This document shows, in pieces, positions 20,428 to 31,739 of a stretch of DNA of 64,000 nt. Under the pieces are notes generated by a model. That model was given only the letters and a program-made list of their open reading frames with translations. It did no database searches and was not told the origin of the DNA. The DNA is from Lithodes maja (taxonomy: Eukaryota; Arthropoda; Malacostraca; Decapoda; Lithodidae): the NCBI GenBank assembly GCA_037953745.1, contig JBAKBP010013033.1:1-64000 (forward strand), in the 5' to 3' direction. The translations under genes and the position numbers were made by a program. Positions within the stretch are counted from its first letter, which is position 1. Each line of letters begins with the position of its first letter.

Positions 20428-21116
20428 GTACTAGTGAATCAAACAGCAATCTAGACGCAAACCATTCGCTGTGTAAACACCAATGTATAACCCAATAGCC
20501 ATATTTATGTTTCATACACACCACATTCATATTCCTACTCACATCTCTCGTTTTGACAGGTATGCCAAAACGTCGATAGAACAAACTTATTTGTTTTCCT
20601 CCAATCATATGTTGGCTGTCTGGTCAATTTGGGGCCACCTAGCCAATATTTATCCAACCAGTCAATTTTGAGCCGACATGCATGCACGGCGATTTTAGGC
20701 TGTCAGTAAAAAGATGGAATGGCGACCGACATACGCTGTCTGCCTGCCGCACAGGTATATATCCAGCAACAGAAGTTTTCATTATCTTTATTGCATAAGA
20801 GGCCCATCCCTCCAGTGATTGTAGGCAGCAGTATGTTGCATATTGTGGTATGGAATCTTTTTGCAAATCTGTTTCATATATAATTCCTCAGGAATCCATT
20901 TTGGGTCCTATTCTCTTCTAAATTTATATATATATGGCATTGTCCACTCCACCCCTCACCTTAAATTCGAACTGCATGCAGACGGACAGATGCGTAAATT
21001 GTACACATCTCGGGTTTTCTACATAGAGCGTCCGGTGCGGAGTATATACGTACCTGGCTTCCCTTGCAAATTCATACAGTTTGCTCCAAATCTGGTCCAC
21101 GGGAATGGTTCCAACC
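20428..21116. other. Spacer, no gene seen
   Basis: No coding signature. The open frames on both strands lack conserved motifs. Confidence 0.5.
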
Positions 21117-21420
21117 ACATGTATAGATGCTAAAGCCAGTGTGTTATGACCACACAATGAGGCTACTGCCTTATGTAGCAACACTACGCAGCCGGCCAGC
21201 GTGCCTAGAGCCGGGTAGAGGTTGCAATGTAGTGGCAGTGATGAGTAGGTATGGGGGGTGTGGTTAATGTCACCACATGTATATATGCTATAGCCAGTAT
21301 GTCTAGAGTTTACGGGGTTACGTGCCAACACCGGAATGACAGCCAGTGGGCTTATGAGGCGGGTGTTTTGGTGGTGAATGGTGGGGGCATAGAGTACAGA
21401 TGACCTACTGTAGAGGCTAA
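21117..21420. repeat. Unclassified dispersed repeat module
   Basis: Two related segments begin CACATGTATAGATGCTAAAGCC (truncated here) at about 21117 and CACATGTATATATGCTATAG at about 21273. A cognate stretch lies at 22345-22560 and another in reverse relation near 36700-36850. No coding capacity was recognised. Confidence 0.5.
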
Positions 21421-22344
21421 AGAATGACGTCACAAATCTGTAAATAGGGATCCGCGCGTTCGAGAGATGGCAGCACGATCGTAAAGGACGATGGGAATGG
21501 GAAGGGAGGGTCCCCACAAAGACATTATATTGACTATCCTTGGTCCCGATTAATTGTAATAATCCCTACCTTGTACTAATAACGCTATTAATAATCAATT
21601 GATCATTATCCAGAGACTGCAGACATGACATAGTTAAATAGACATAAGTAAAGGCTACTGTAAAGGCCAGTCATCGTGAAATTGTCGTCATTATGAGGAG
21701 GTACAATACATAAGCAAAACTCCTCCAACGCCCGCCATTGTTGAAGTGAGATTCGGGAGTTGCCAACGTCAATGGTGGGACAAAATATCCCTAGATGTCA
21801 TAAGTATAAATGTCCAGTTTTAGTGCTACTTTACAAATAAACATCTACATGACATGTAACATAATAATATATTTATATTCAAAATGACATTTTAATTCTT
21901 GTTGTGTTGCTTGAAGGTATACAACTTGCATCATAATATATGAGAATGCTTTATAGTGTATATGTATACTTAATGTTTTCATCTTGCTTTTATATATCTA
22001 ATTTATATTAAATAATTTAAAAGTGTTTTTACCAACATTAATTAACTCTTAAATACGTTCCCTCTTTAATCTATTGCTCCCTCGTTTTGCGGATTTTCCC
22101 TTAACTTTGGTAACACTGCAGCAAGTCAGCTGGCCAAGAATCTGGCAGGCGCGCAGACATCAAGGACTATCTATAATAAGGACAAGCCACTGAGGTGCTT
22201 TGGTTGTACAGTACAACAGTGCTGCCACCAAATCCCTAGGACGCGCGGCAAAATAACCGTGTGACGTCACGCTTTGGCCTCTTGGTCATCTGTACTCTAT
22301 GGGTGGGGGTGTGGAAGACTGTGGGGGTGTGGCTTTAACTTTGC
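21421..22344. other. Spacer, no gene seen
   Basis: Mixed-composition DNA with no protein, RNA or transposon signal that I can name. Confidence 0.5.
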
Positions 22345-22560
22345 CTCATGTATAGATATTAGTGCTAGCATGTCTGAAGCAAAGAAAAATTCCACAAGTT
22401 TTGTGGAACCCCGCGATGATGGCCTGTGTGCTTGAGACGAGCTGTGGTGTTTTGGTGGGTATACACAGGGTGTGGTAAATGTTGTCACATGTACAGTCAC
22501 GGCGGTAAATTGTGGACCAGGGGGTGAACTTTTTTCTAGACACCACACACTTGTATCGCA
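22345..22560. repeat. Unclassified dispersed repeat module
   Basis: Related to 21117-21420 through TCATGTATAGATATTAGTGC and GTGTTTTGGTGGG. It is also related in reverse complement to about 36705-36745: the words CCTGGTC.AC and ACCG.CGTGACTGTACATGTG are shared. Confidence 0.5.
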
Positions 22561-22917
22561 TCCGAACACAGTCTACACTCAGTGAAACTGGGTAGTTTAA
22601 ACTGTCAGGCCCCGCCCACTACTGAGTCGCCAGTCAGTTGGCAGAAAACATTAAGTAGATAAATGGTTTACACACACACTTCATTATATGCTATAAGCTA
22701 TAAATATATTGTATCAAGTCCCAGAAAGAGTGCTAATTTGATGTTGTATATCGTAGGTATGCCAAGGTATGTATTGAATGCTATATGTTGCAGAGACGGT
22801 TATAGTTATTTATCGACTATATTATGTTCCTGCACATAACGGGATAGACATCAGGATGAGGACGAGGGTTATGTTCAATACCCACGTCCCTTGCATAATG
22901 CCTACTGTAGTTAGGTT
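22561..22917. other. Spacer, no gene seen
   Basis: Nothing recognised. Confidence 0.5.
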
Positions 22918-23134
22918 TTAACCCTTTTAGTGCGAGTAACGTCCGTGTTATTGTATTATAGTTACCGTTACACGATATTATTTAGTTAGGAAGGACATCT
23001 AGCAACTAAAAGCCTACGAATTATCTCAATTATACCCTATAGTTACCACAGATCCTTTCAAAGCTGCATAAACTCGTCTAAATATAGCTGCAATTATTAA
23101 ATAAAATAGACGTCTTCCGTACCGAAAGGGATAA
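22918..23134 (+). mobile_element. piggyBac-like MITE, family D
   Basis: 217 bp from TTAACCCTTTTAGTGCGAG to TACCGAAAGGGATAA. The interior words TAGGAAGGACATCTAGCAA and CACAGATCCTTTCAAAGCTG resemble family B, so D may be an old branch of it. The right TTAA reads ATAA. Confidence 0.65.
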
Positions 23135-23607
23135 AGTCCTTACCCACTGATAACTTGTTATAGAGACGAGTAAAAGCGAACGGTGAAACGCAACAGTCGT
23201 ACCTTCTAAAGTATGTAAGCTACCATATATTACACGTTTTCTGACCTGGTTTAGCATACGTCAGAGAGAGAGAGAGTGTGTGTGTGCTAACATATGCCAA
23301 GATTCAAGGGACTAGACTTCTCAAATGGCACTCCAGACCTGTGACCTGATCTGCCAGTTCAACAATACTTAAGGGTTCATATCCTCTGAAGTACTATTTT
23401 AACTAACTACCAATACTATTACCGATTTCTATTCTTAAGGTTTTATTTTTCATATATCACTGTCCCAGGAAAAATTGCTATGATCTGTGCAAATGAGATT
23501 ACTGTATTTCTTAAAATCTATAATAATGGTGTAAAATTCACACATTTGTATACTTAGTAAAAAGAGAGCTTAGTGGCTACCAACCCTGCTGGATTTTTTA
23601 GCCAGGA
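23135..23607. other. Spacer, no gene seen
   Basis: A short (GA)n(TG)n tract lies at about 23263-23287. No other signal. Confidence 0.5.
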
Positions 23608-23985
23608 TATAACATAAGGACATAAGAGAATGAGAGTCTGCAGAAAGCTAATTGGCCCACACAAGGCAGATCCCTTTCACACCTCGTCCATGTGCCTATT
23701 TATTTTTTATCTTGAAACTCTCTATCGTTATTGATCCTACTATGGCACTCGGTAGCCTATTCCGCATATTTACAACCTTGTTAGCAAACTAGTATTTGCC
23801 TATGCCTTTTTCTAAAACTAAATTTATTGAATTTAAAACAATTTGTATGAGTTCTCTCGCTATCACTGAGCTTCAGTATATCTTTCATGTTCGCTTTATT
23901 AATCCAACTTACCCATTTGAACACCTCTATCATATCCCCTCTAACTCGTAAGTCTCTCTAATGAGTGCAAGCCTATAAGGTTTAA
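23608..23985 (-). mobile_element. CR1-like LINE 3' end fragment
   Basis: The minus strand matches the last about 370 bp of the CR1-like element at 26131-28399. This includes the end of the RT frame (AGCTCAGTGATAGCGA-like region, then a VV.GWN-type tail) and the 3' UTR. It ends at the left in tandem 8-mers of type CTTATGTC/CTTATGTT, the short 3' repeats typical of CR1 elements. It is 5'-truncated and non-coding. Confidence 0.8.
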
Positions 23986-24097
23986 ATCGCGTGTGTTTGT
24001 TTATAAATACAGCCGACTTTGCATCGCCATGTGCCGGCAATGATGTGAAGTTAAAAGTCGGTCACAGTTATCATCTTATCACCCTTCGCAATCCACT

Positions 24098-24098
<1 letters not shown>

Positions 24099-24155
<57 letters not shown>
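24099..24155. repeat. (TC)n microsatellite
   Basis: About 28 uninterrupted TC units. Open frames crossing it on both strands are artefacts. Confidence 0.98.
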
Positions 24156-24157
<2 letters not shown>

Positions 24158-24333
24158 AGGCCGTCGACACACGAATAGAGGAGGGAGGGAGGGGAGCGAT
24201 GGATGCTGTTTAGGGGTTGAGAGGGAATAGGTGAATAGGAGAAATAGGAGACAAAGAGGGGGGTGGCGTGGGGGGGCAAAGGTGCCTATATTAACAAAGC
24301 CGCGCGACAAGGGCCACACACACGAATCCTCCT

Positions 24334-24714
24334 TTAAGGGGGGTGACCTGTTTTTGTTCTGTCCTTTTCTATCTTTCTCTGGCTTGTATCCATTTGGCCC
24401 CATTCAGCCTACTGTTTTAAGACGTTTATCCCCATCCAGGTGTACATTTGTTACTGGTGAGCGGTAGCGAGCCAGCATATTTTTTATTTTTGTTTGACAG
24501 CAGGCTAAATTTGTACATTTTTCGATAGAAAAATGTGTCCGGCGAAGCCGGATCTCTTCATATAATGCTGGCTCGCTATCGCTCGCCAGGAAGAAATCGA
24601 CACCTAGATGGGGATAAACGTCTTAAATTAGTTGGCTGAATAGGGCCGAATGGATACAAGCCAGAGGAAGAGCGAAAAGGACAGAAATAACAAAAAGCAG
24701 GTCACCCCCCTTAA
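24334..24714. mobile_element. TTAA-bounded hairpin MITE, near-perfect palindrome
   Basis: A 381-bp element whose two halves are inverted copies over roughly 130-190 bp. It runs TTAAGGGGGGTGACCTG to CAGGTCACCCCCCTTAA, with GGCTTGTATCCATTTGGCCC and its complement inside. At the centre are ACATTTTTC-GATA-GAAAAATG and TCCGGCGAAGCCGGA, plus TGAGCGGTAGCGAGCC. It belongs to the same superfamily as copies 1-3 and 5 but has diverged outer arms. The single strand could fold into one long hairpin. Confidence 0.88.
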
Positions 24715-24849
24715 ACAAACACGTCCTTCAATATCCCTCACATTTTAAAATATCCCTGAGAATATTGACACCATCCTCTCCTGAAGCGTAGGGCCATAAA
24801 TATAGATCAAGCTGGGAGTATTGGAGATAATTTATTCGATTAAGGAAGG

Positions 24850-26042
24850 TCGATAGAGTCTGGCATAAATCTTTAATTTCTAAACTACCCTCCTTCGGTT
24901 TCTATCCCTCCATCTGTGCCTTTGTCTCTAATTTCCTTTCCGGCCGTTCCATAGCCGCGGTTGTGGACGGCCATTGTTCACTTCCTCACCCTATAAACTC
25001 CGGTGTTCCTCAGGGCTCTGTCCTATCTCCTATTCTCTTTCTAATTTTTATAAATGATCTCCTTAACTGTACCTTCATTCCCATCCATTCATACGCAGAC
25101 GACTCAACCTTACACTACTCCATTAGTTTTTCAGAACGCCCCAGCCAGCAATCTCTCAACAACAAACGTAATGAAGCCATAGAACTCTTAAATTCTGATC
25201 TAAATACAATTTCCAATTGGGGCAGAGAAAACCTTGTTAACTTTAATGCTTCCAAAACCCAATTTCTCCATCTATCTACCCGTCAGGATCTCCCAGCGGA
25301 CTATCCCTTATTCTTCAACAATACAAAAATCAACCCTTCATCTTCTCTCAATATTCTTGGTGTCTCTTTTTCTTCTGCTCTCATTTGGAAGGACCATATT
25401 ACCAGTCTTGCTAAGGCAGCCTCCCAGAAGCTGGGTGTGCTCAACCGCCTTAGGGGGTTCTTTTCCCCTGCACAGCTTCTTGCTCTGTACAGGGGCATAG
25501 TGCGCCCTTGTATTGAGTATTGTTCACATGTGTGGGGAGGTTCCTCTCACACCGCTCTCCTAGACAAAGTTGAAAGGAAGGGCTTTCGTATCATTAACTC
25601 CCGTCCACTCACCAACTCTCTGCAATCTCTCTCTCTCCGCCGCAATGTTGCATCTCTCTCGCTATTCTATCGCTACTATAATAATCAGTGTTCCTCAGAG
25701 CTATCCCAGTGCATACCACCTCCTTTACGTAGGGCACGTGGTACCCGTCTTGCAACTCAATCCCACCCCTACTCTGTGCAACTCTCCAACCCAAGAGTGA
25801 AACGTTACTCTCAAACTTTCTTCTACTCAACAGCTGAGCTCTGGAACTCTCTCCCAGAATCAGTCTTTCCCTCTTCCTATGACTTAAATTGCTTCAAACT
25901 CAGTGTGTCCAGGCATTTTGGCTCGAACGTCCCTTGATTTTGGCCCTGTCACTCTTTCAACTATGGGGGAGGCACTCGCTATAGGCAGTTATGCCTTTTG
26001 CCTCCCTCAATCACATAGAAAAAAAAAAAAAAAAAAAAAAAA
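24850..26042 (+). mobile_element. LINE-B (Jockey-like), 5'-truncated copy with open RT 3' half
   Basis: The element starts within the RT motif DRVWHKSLISKLPS at about 24852 and stays open to the stop at 25937. Visible motifs are NSGVPQGSVLSPILFLIFIN, SYADDSTLHY (catalytic Asp pair at about 25100), LNILGVSFS and the C-terminal LWNSLPESVFPSSYDL. A short 3' UTR and a poly(A) tail follow (26019-26042). The catalytic Asp of the first RT motif is lost by truncation. The protein is almost the same as the corresponding part of the copy at 28504-31450, with only a handful of substitutions, which points to recent activity of the family. No clear target duplication was found. Confidence 0.92.
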
Positions 26043-26130
26043 GATGAAGGAGTTTGTTTTGGTCCTTTTCGAAGAACTACGGAGAGTTTTCTAAGAACTA
26101 ATCCCCGAAGTTAAAAGTCATTCCCAAACA

Positions 26131-28399
26131 TATGAGAACATAAGAAAATGGGAGTCTGCAGAAAGCCGATTGGCCTAAGCAAGGCAGATCCCTGTCCCAC
26201 ACAACCCCAATTACAAATCCCAATTATAGGCTGAACACTAATACCCTGAGGATCATCTTACCAAAACGGTTAGTGATTAACGCAGGATTACGGGGTCTGC
26301 AGAGCGCTGATTGGCCCAACCCTGCTGATCCCCCTTCACACCCAACCCTTCTCGTCCATATGCTTATCCAATTTTATCTTAAATCTCCCTATCGTTTTTA
26401 ATCCCACTATAGCACTTGGTAGTCCATTCCACCCATCTACAACTCTGTTACCAAACCAATATTTGCCTATATCTTTTCTGAAACGAAATTTATCTAATTT
26501 GAAACCATTGGTACGAGTTCTTTCGCTATCACTGAGCTTTAGTACATTAATTTTGTCATGTCCCCTTTGTTAATCCCACTAACCCACTTGAACACCTCTA
26601 TCATATCCCCTCTAATTCTGCGTCTCTCTAACGAATGTAAGCCTAATTTCTTCAACCTTACTTTATACGGAAGATTTCTAATATTATGGATCATTTTTGT
26701 CATTCTACGTTGTACTCTCTCCAATGAATCTATGTCCATTCTGTAATAAGGACACCAAAATTGAACAGCATAATCCATATGGGGTCTCACTAATGACAAG
26801 TAAAGTTTTAAGATAACATCAGCAGTTCTGTTACTCACACTCCTAGAGATGAACCCGAGAATCCTGTTTGCCTTGTTTCGAACGCTTATACACTGTTGTC
26901 TAGGCTTCAAATCATTGCTAACAAACACACCTAGATCTTTCTCACAATTCGAGTTTTCTAATTCCATATTAGCTAGTTTATATTTAACATTTGTATGCAT
27001 CTTCCCTATCTTTAATACCTTGCATTTGTCAATATTAAACTTCATCTGCCAATTTACTGACCATTCGTGTAAGGTATCTAGATCCCTTTGGAGGCACTCT
27101 ATATCTCTATCAGAATCAATTGTTCTCCCCATTTTGGTATCGTCTTCAAATTTACTTATCCTACTAGTTATACCTAAATCAAGGTCATTTATGTATATAA
27201 CAAACAACAGAGGACCTAATACAGATCCCTGGGGAACACCACTTTTGACTGCTCCCCATTCTGACTTCGTACCATTTATGCTGACTCTCTGCTTCCTACC
27301 AATTAGCCATGACCTAATCCATCCCAAAAACGCCCCACCTATTCCATGCGCCTCAACCTTTCTCATCAATCTCTCATGGGGGACTCTGTCGAAAACTTTA
27401 CTGAAATCTAAATATATTATATCATATGACATGTCATTATCTACTGCTTCATATACCTCTGAGAAAAAACTAAGCAAATTAGTAAAGCAAAAACGTCCCT
27501 GAGTGAATCCATGCTGAGAAGAATTTATTAAATTAAATGTATCTAAGTGGTTTCTAATTTTACTAGCAATAATTGACTCTAGTAGCTTTCCTATGATTGA
27601 TGTAAGACTAATGGGACGGTAATTGGATGCTATTGATTTGTCACCTTTTTTGAAGATCGGAACTACGTTTGCAAGCTTCCAAGCTTCTGGAACTATACCT
27701 GTCTCCAATGACTTGTTAAATACAAAATTTAATGGGTAACTTAACTCATCCCTACATTCTTTTACTACTCTAGCATATACCTCATCAGGACCAGGCGGTT
27801 TATGAGGTTTCAGTCTGTCAATTTCCTTAAGCACATAATTTCTACTTATAGTAATCGTACTTAACCTATTTTCTATACTATCGCTATATACCTTACGGAC
27901 TTCTGGAAACTGTGCCAAATTTTCATTAGTGAAAACGATAAGAAATTGACTATTTAATGTACTGCACATTTCTAAATCATTTTCTGTCATTTCTCCTATC
28001 GAAGTTTTAAGGGGACCAATTACATCTCTAACCTTGGATTTATATAGTTGGTAAAAAGCTTTAGGATTATTTTTTGAGTCATTGGCAACCTTAATTTCAT
28101 AATTTCTTTTTTCTTTCCTAATATCCTTTTTTACCTGTCTTGATAGATTCTGATAGTAAGCAAGTAGGTGAATTTCGCCTTTCCTAATTTTTCTATATAT
28201 TCCTCTCTTTTGTCCTAGAAGATCTAATAGTCTATTATTCATCCATTTGGGTTGGTTCTGTTTTGATCTAAATTTTCTTTTGGGGATGTATTTATTTTGT
28301 GCATTGAATACCGACTCGATAAAATTATCGTATGTATCTATCAAGGTTGACGTCTCTTCCTGACTTAAGATGACAGGTGTCTGAGAAGGGGTACACTCA
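26131..28399 (-). pseudogene. CR1-like LINE ORF2, reverse transcriptase part
   Basis: The minus-strand frame from about 28399 to 26539 encodes RT. Landmarks are HKPPGPDEVY, VPIFKKGDKS and NYRPISLTS, IYLDFSKVFDRVPHERL (catalytic Asp), KSGVPQGSVLGPLLFVIYIN, then SKFEDDTKMG. In that last motif the Ala before Asp-Asp has become Glu. CEKDLGV and the C-terminal IHNIRNLPYKVRLKKLGLHS follow. The frame breaks at 26539. A shifted frame carries the rest (RTRTNGFKLDKFRFRKDIG, NRVVDGWNGLPSAIV) to about 26343. The 3' UTR ends near 26131 in CTTATGTT-type repeats. The endonuclease half lies beyond the LINE-B insertion, at 31740-32682. Confidence 0.9.
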
Positions 28400-31300
28400 T
28401 TTTTTTTTTTTTTTTTTTTTTTCTATGTGATTGAGGGAGGCAAAAGGCATAACTGCCTATAGCGAGTGCCTCCCCCATAGTTGAAAGAGTGACAGGGCCA
28501 AAATCAAGGGACGTTCGAGCCAAAATGCCTGGACACACGGAGTTTGAAGCAATTTAAGTCATAGGAAGAGGGAAAGACTGATTCTGGGAGAGAGTTCCAG
28601 AGCTCAGATGTTGAGTAGAAGAAAGTTTGAGAGTAACGTTTCACTCTTGGGTTGGAGAGTTGCACAGAGTAGGGGTGGGATTGAGTTGCAAGACGGGTAC
28701 CACGTGCCCTACGTAAAGGAGGTGGTATGCACTGGGATAGCTCTGAGGAACACTGATTATTATAGTAGCGATAGAATAGCGAGAGAGATGCAACATTGCG
28801 GCGGAGAGAGAGAGATTGCAGAGAGTTGGTGAGTGGACGGGAGTTAATGATACGAAAGGCCTTCCTTTCAACTTTGTCTAGGAGAGCGGTGTGAGAGGAA
28901 CCTCCCCACACATGTGAACAATACTCAATACAAGGGCGCACTATGCCCCTGTACAGAACAAGAAGCTGTGCAGGGGAAAAGAACCCCCTAAGGCGGTTGA
29001 GCACACCCAGCTTCTGGGAGGCTGCCTTAGCAAGACTGGAAATATGGTCCTTCCAAATGAGAGCAGAAGAAAAAGAGACACCAAGAATATTGAGAGAAGA
29101 TGAAGGGTTGATTTTTGTATTGTTGAAGAATAAGGGATAGTCCGCTGGGAGATCCTGACGGGTAGATAGATGGAGAAATTGGGTTTTGGAAGCATTAAAG
29201 TTAACAAGGTTTTCTCTGCCCCAATTGGAAATAGTATTTAGATCAGAATTTAAGAGTTCTATGGCTTCATTACGTTTGTCATTGAGGGATTGCTGGCTGG
29301 GGCGTTCTGAAAAACTAATGGAGTAGTGTAAGGTTGAGTCGTCTGCGTATGAATGGATGGGAATTAAGGTACAGTTAAGGAGATCATTTATAAATATTAG
29401 AAAGAGAATAGGAGATAGGACAGAGCCCTGAGGAACACCGGAGTTTATAGGGTGAGGAAGTGAACAATGGCCGTCCACAACCGCAGCTATGGAACGGCCG
29501 GAAAGGAAATTAGAGACAAAGGCACAGATAGAGGGATAGAAACCGAAGGAGGGTAGTTTAGAAATTAAAGATTTATGCCAGACTCTATCGAAGGCTTTCG
29601 ATATGTCTAGTGCAATAGAAAAAGTCTCACCGAAGTCCCGAAAGGAGGATGACCAAGAGTTAGTAAGATATGAAAGAAGATCACCAGTAGAGCGACCCTT
29701 AAGGAAGCCATACTGGCGATCTGAGAGCAGATTATGAGAAGAGAAATGCTTAAGAAATTTGGAAGCAAGAATAGTTTCAAAAACTTTAGAAAGACAAGAG
29801 ATAAGAGCAATTGGACGATAGTTGGAGGGTTGAGAGCGGTCACCCTTCTTTGGGACAGGTTGAATGTGAGCAAACTTCCAGCATGAAGGGAAGACGTTAG
29901 AGGATAGACAGAGACGAAAGAGTTTGCCTAGGCAGGGAGTCAGCACGGAAGCACAGTTTTTGAGAACAACAGGAGGAACACCGTCCGGACCATACGCCTT
30001 ATTAGTGTTAAGCCCAGAGAGGGTAGAAAGTACATCTTTAGAAGAGATTAGGATATTAGGCATAAGTAAGAGAGAGGAGGGCGGAGAGGGAGGAATAGCA
30101 CCGGCATCATCCAAGGTGGAGTTTCTAGCAAAAGTTTGAGCGAAGAGTTTAGCTTTGTCAGAGGAAGAAGTGATGGTTGTGCCATCAGAGTGGGAAAGGG
30201 GAGGGAAAGACGAGGAAGAGAAATTGTTGGAGAGGTTTTTGGCTAGATGCCAGAAAGCTTGGGAAGAGCTAGAGTTGGATAGTTCAGTGCATTTATTATT
30301 GATGAAAGAGTGTTTGGCAAGTCGAAGAACAGATTTGGCTTGATTCCGGGCAGAAACATATGAAGAATGAGAGTCTTGAGTTTTAAGGCGTCGGTACCGT
30401 TTGAATGCTTCCTCCTTATTGCGGACAGCAGTAGAACAGGCGTGAGTAAACCAAGATTTTTTAACATTAGTCTGAGAGAAAGAGAATGGAATGTATGCTT
30501 CCATGCCCGATAGGATTACCTCGGTAATGCGTTCAGCACTCTCCGAGGGTCCTCGGCCATGGAAGCAGAAATAATTCCATGGGAAATCAAAGAAGTACTG
30601 CCGAAGAGCCTCCCAGTCGGCAGCGCCAAAGTGCCACAAGCGCCGCCGGCTAGGAGGATCGGGTGGCTGTACTGGAGAGATAGGACAGGTGACAGAGATA
30701 AGTTTATGGTCGGAGGAGCCCAAAGGAGAGAAAAGATCGACAGTATAAGAAGAAGGGTTAGAAGTTAGAAACAGGTCAAGAATGTTGGGCCGATCTCCGA
30801 TGCGATCCGGGATACGGGTTGGTTGCTGAACTAACTGCTCTAGGTCATTTAGGATAGAAAAGACGTAGGCTTGTTCACCAGGTGGATCAGTAGTGTGAGA
30901 GGAGAGCCATTGGCGGTGGTGAACGTTGAAATCTCCTTAGATGGAGATTTCTGAGAAAGGAGAAATGGATAGAATGTGTTCCACTGTAGAGTTTAGATAG
31001 TCAAAGAATTTAGAAAAGTTGGTAGAGTTAGGGGAAAGATAGACAGCACAGAAATATTTAGTAAGAGAATGACAGGAAAGTTTGAGCCATAAAGTTGAGA
31101 ATTCAGAGGAGTCGAAATCGGGAACACGAGAGCAAGTGAGTTTGTTGTGCACATATGCACAACATCCGCCTTTGGCTTTGAAACTAGGATAGAGGAAGTA
31201 GGAGGATACAGAGAAGGGGTTGCTGGATGTTGCTACAGACACCTGGGTTTCGGTGAGGAAGAGATCAGGTTTGTAGGAGGAGAGATGGTGCTCAACAGAG

Positions 31301-31735
31301 TGAAAGTTAGAGGAAAGTCCGCGAATGTTGCAGAAATTAATAGAAAGAGTAACAGGCCGAGGTCCAGGTAATTGTGTGGGGTCGTCAGGGGATGGTCGGT
31401 CGGGTGAGGGGGCATTTATGGTCCCCCCCCTGGGGACTCCGAGGCTGGGCTAAAATTCATCATTTTGTGTTTTTTTTTAATTTTGGTGTGGAGGAATGAA
31501 GTGTGGTGTGCATGTTTAGTGTAGTGAAGTGGATAAGAGGAGGAGGTGTTTGTGAGAGCTAGCTGGATTGCTCTCAGTGTAAATGAGGCACAAAGAAAAT
31601 CAGTAAGAGAGGCCAAGCAAATGAAACAGGAGTTCCAGCGACTCTTTATCACATGCCTATAACCTCACCTGGGTCTAGCCCTGATCGATTGGTGCCTACA
31701 ATCTCCCCACGTTTGGACACCTGGATCGACTTAAT
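28400..31735 (-). mobile_element. LINE-B (Jockey-like), near full length, nested in CR1-like LINE
   Basis: The T-run at 28400-28422 is its poly(A) tail, and the 5' UTR probably begins near 31735. It separates the RT part (left) and endonuclease part (right) of the CR1-like ORF2, so it inserted into that element. Length is about 3.3 kb. One long ORF2-type frame is present. No ORF1 was recognised upstream, so the copy may be 5'-truncated or the family may have a single ORF. The target duplication was not resolved. Confidence 0.85.
28504..31450 (-). pseudogene. LINE-B ORF2: endonuclease plus reverse transcriptase
   Basis: One frame runs from about 31440 to the stop at 28504 with a single nonsense codon, TAA at 30937-30939, immediately before the endonuclease motif GDFNVHH. 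The endonuclease part has SINFCNIRGLSSNFHS, DLFLTETQV, GGCCAYVHNKL, then NILDLFLTSN and LGSSDHKLIS. RT has NKAYGPDGVP, PVPKKGDRSQPSNYRPIALI, FSIALDISKAFDRVWHKSL (catalytic Asp), GVPQGSVLSPILF and HSYADDSTLHY (catalytic Asp pair). The C-terminus ends LWNSLPESVFPSS. At the 5' end an ATGATG start sits in a different frame and would join only with one more G in the G8 tract at about 31422-31429. The RT catalytic residues are intact. Confidence 0.9.
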
Positions 31736-31739
31736 TTTT

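Noticed and set aside
20138..20608. Open frame of about 156 codons with 16-residue repeats
   Set aside because: It is produced by the 48-bp minisatellite, whose unit length is a multiple of three. The complementary strand is open too, and no conserved motif is present.
24071..24403. Frames of RE/RER or SL repeats
   Set aside because: They come from the (TC)n array at 24099-24155. The same applies at 62499-62720.
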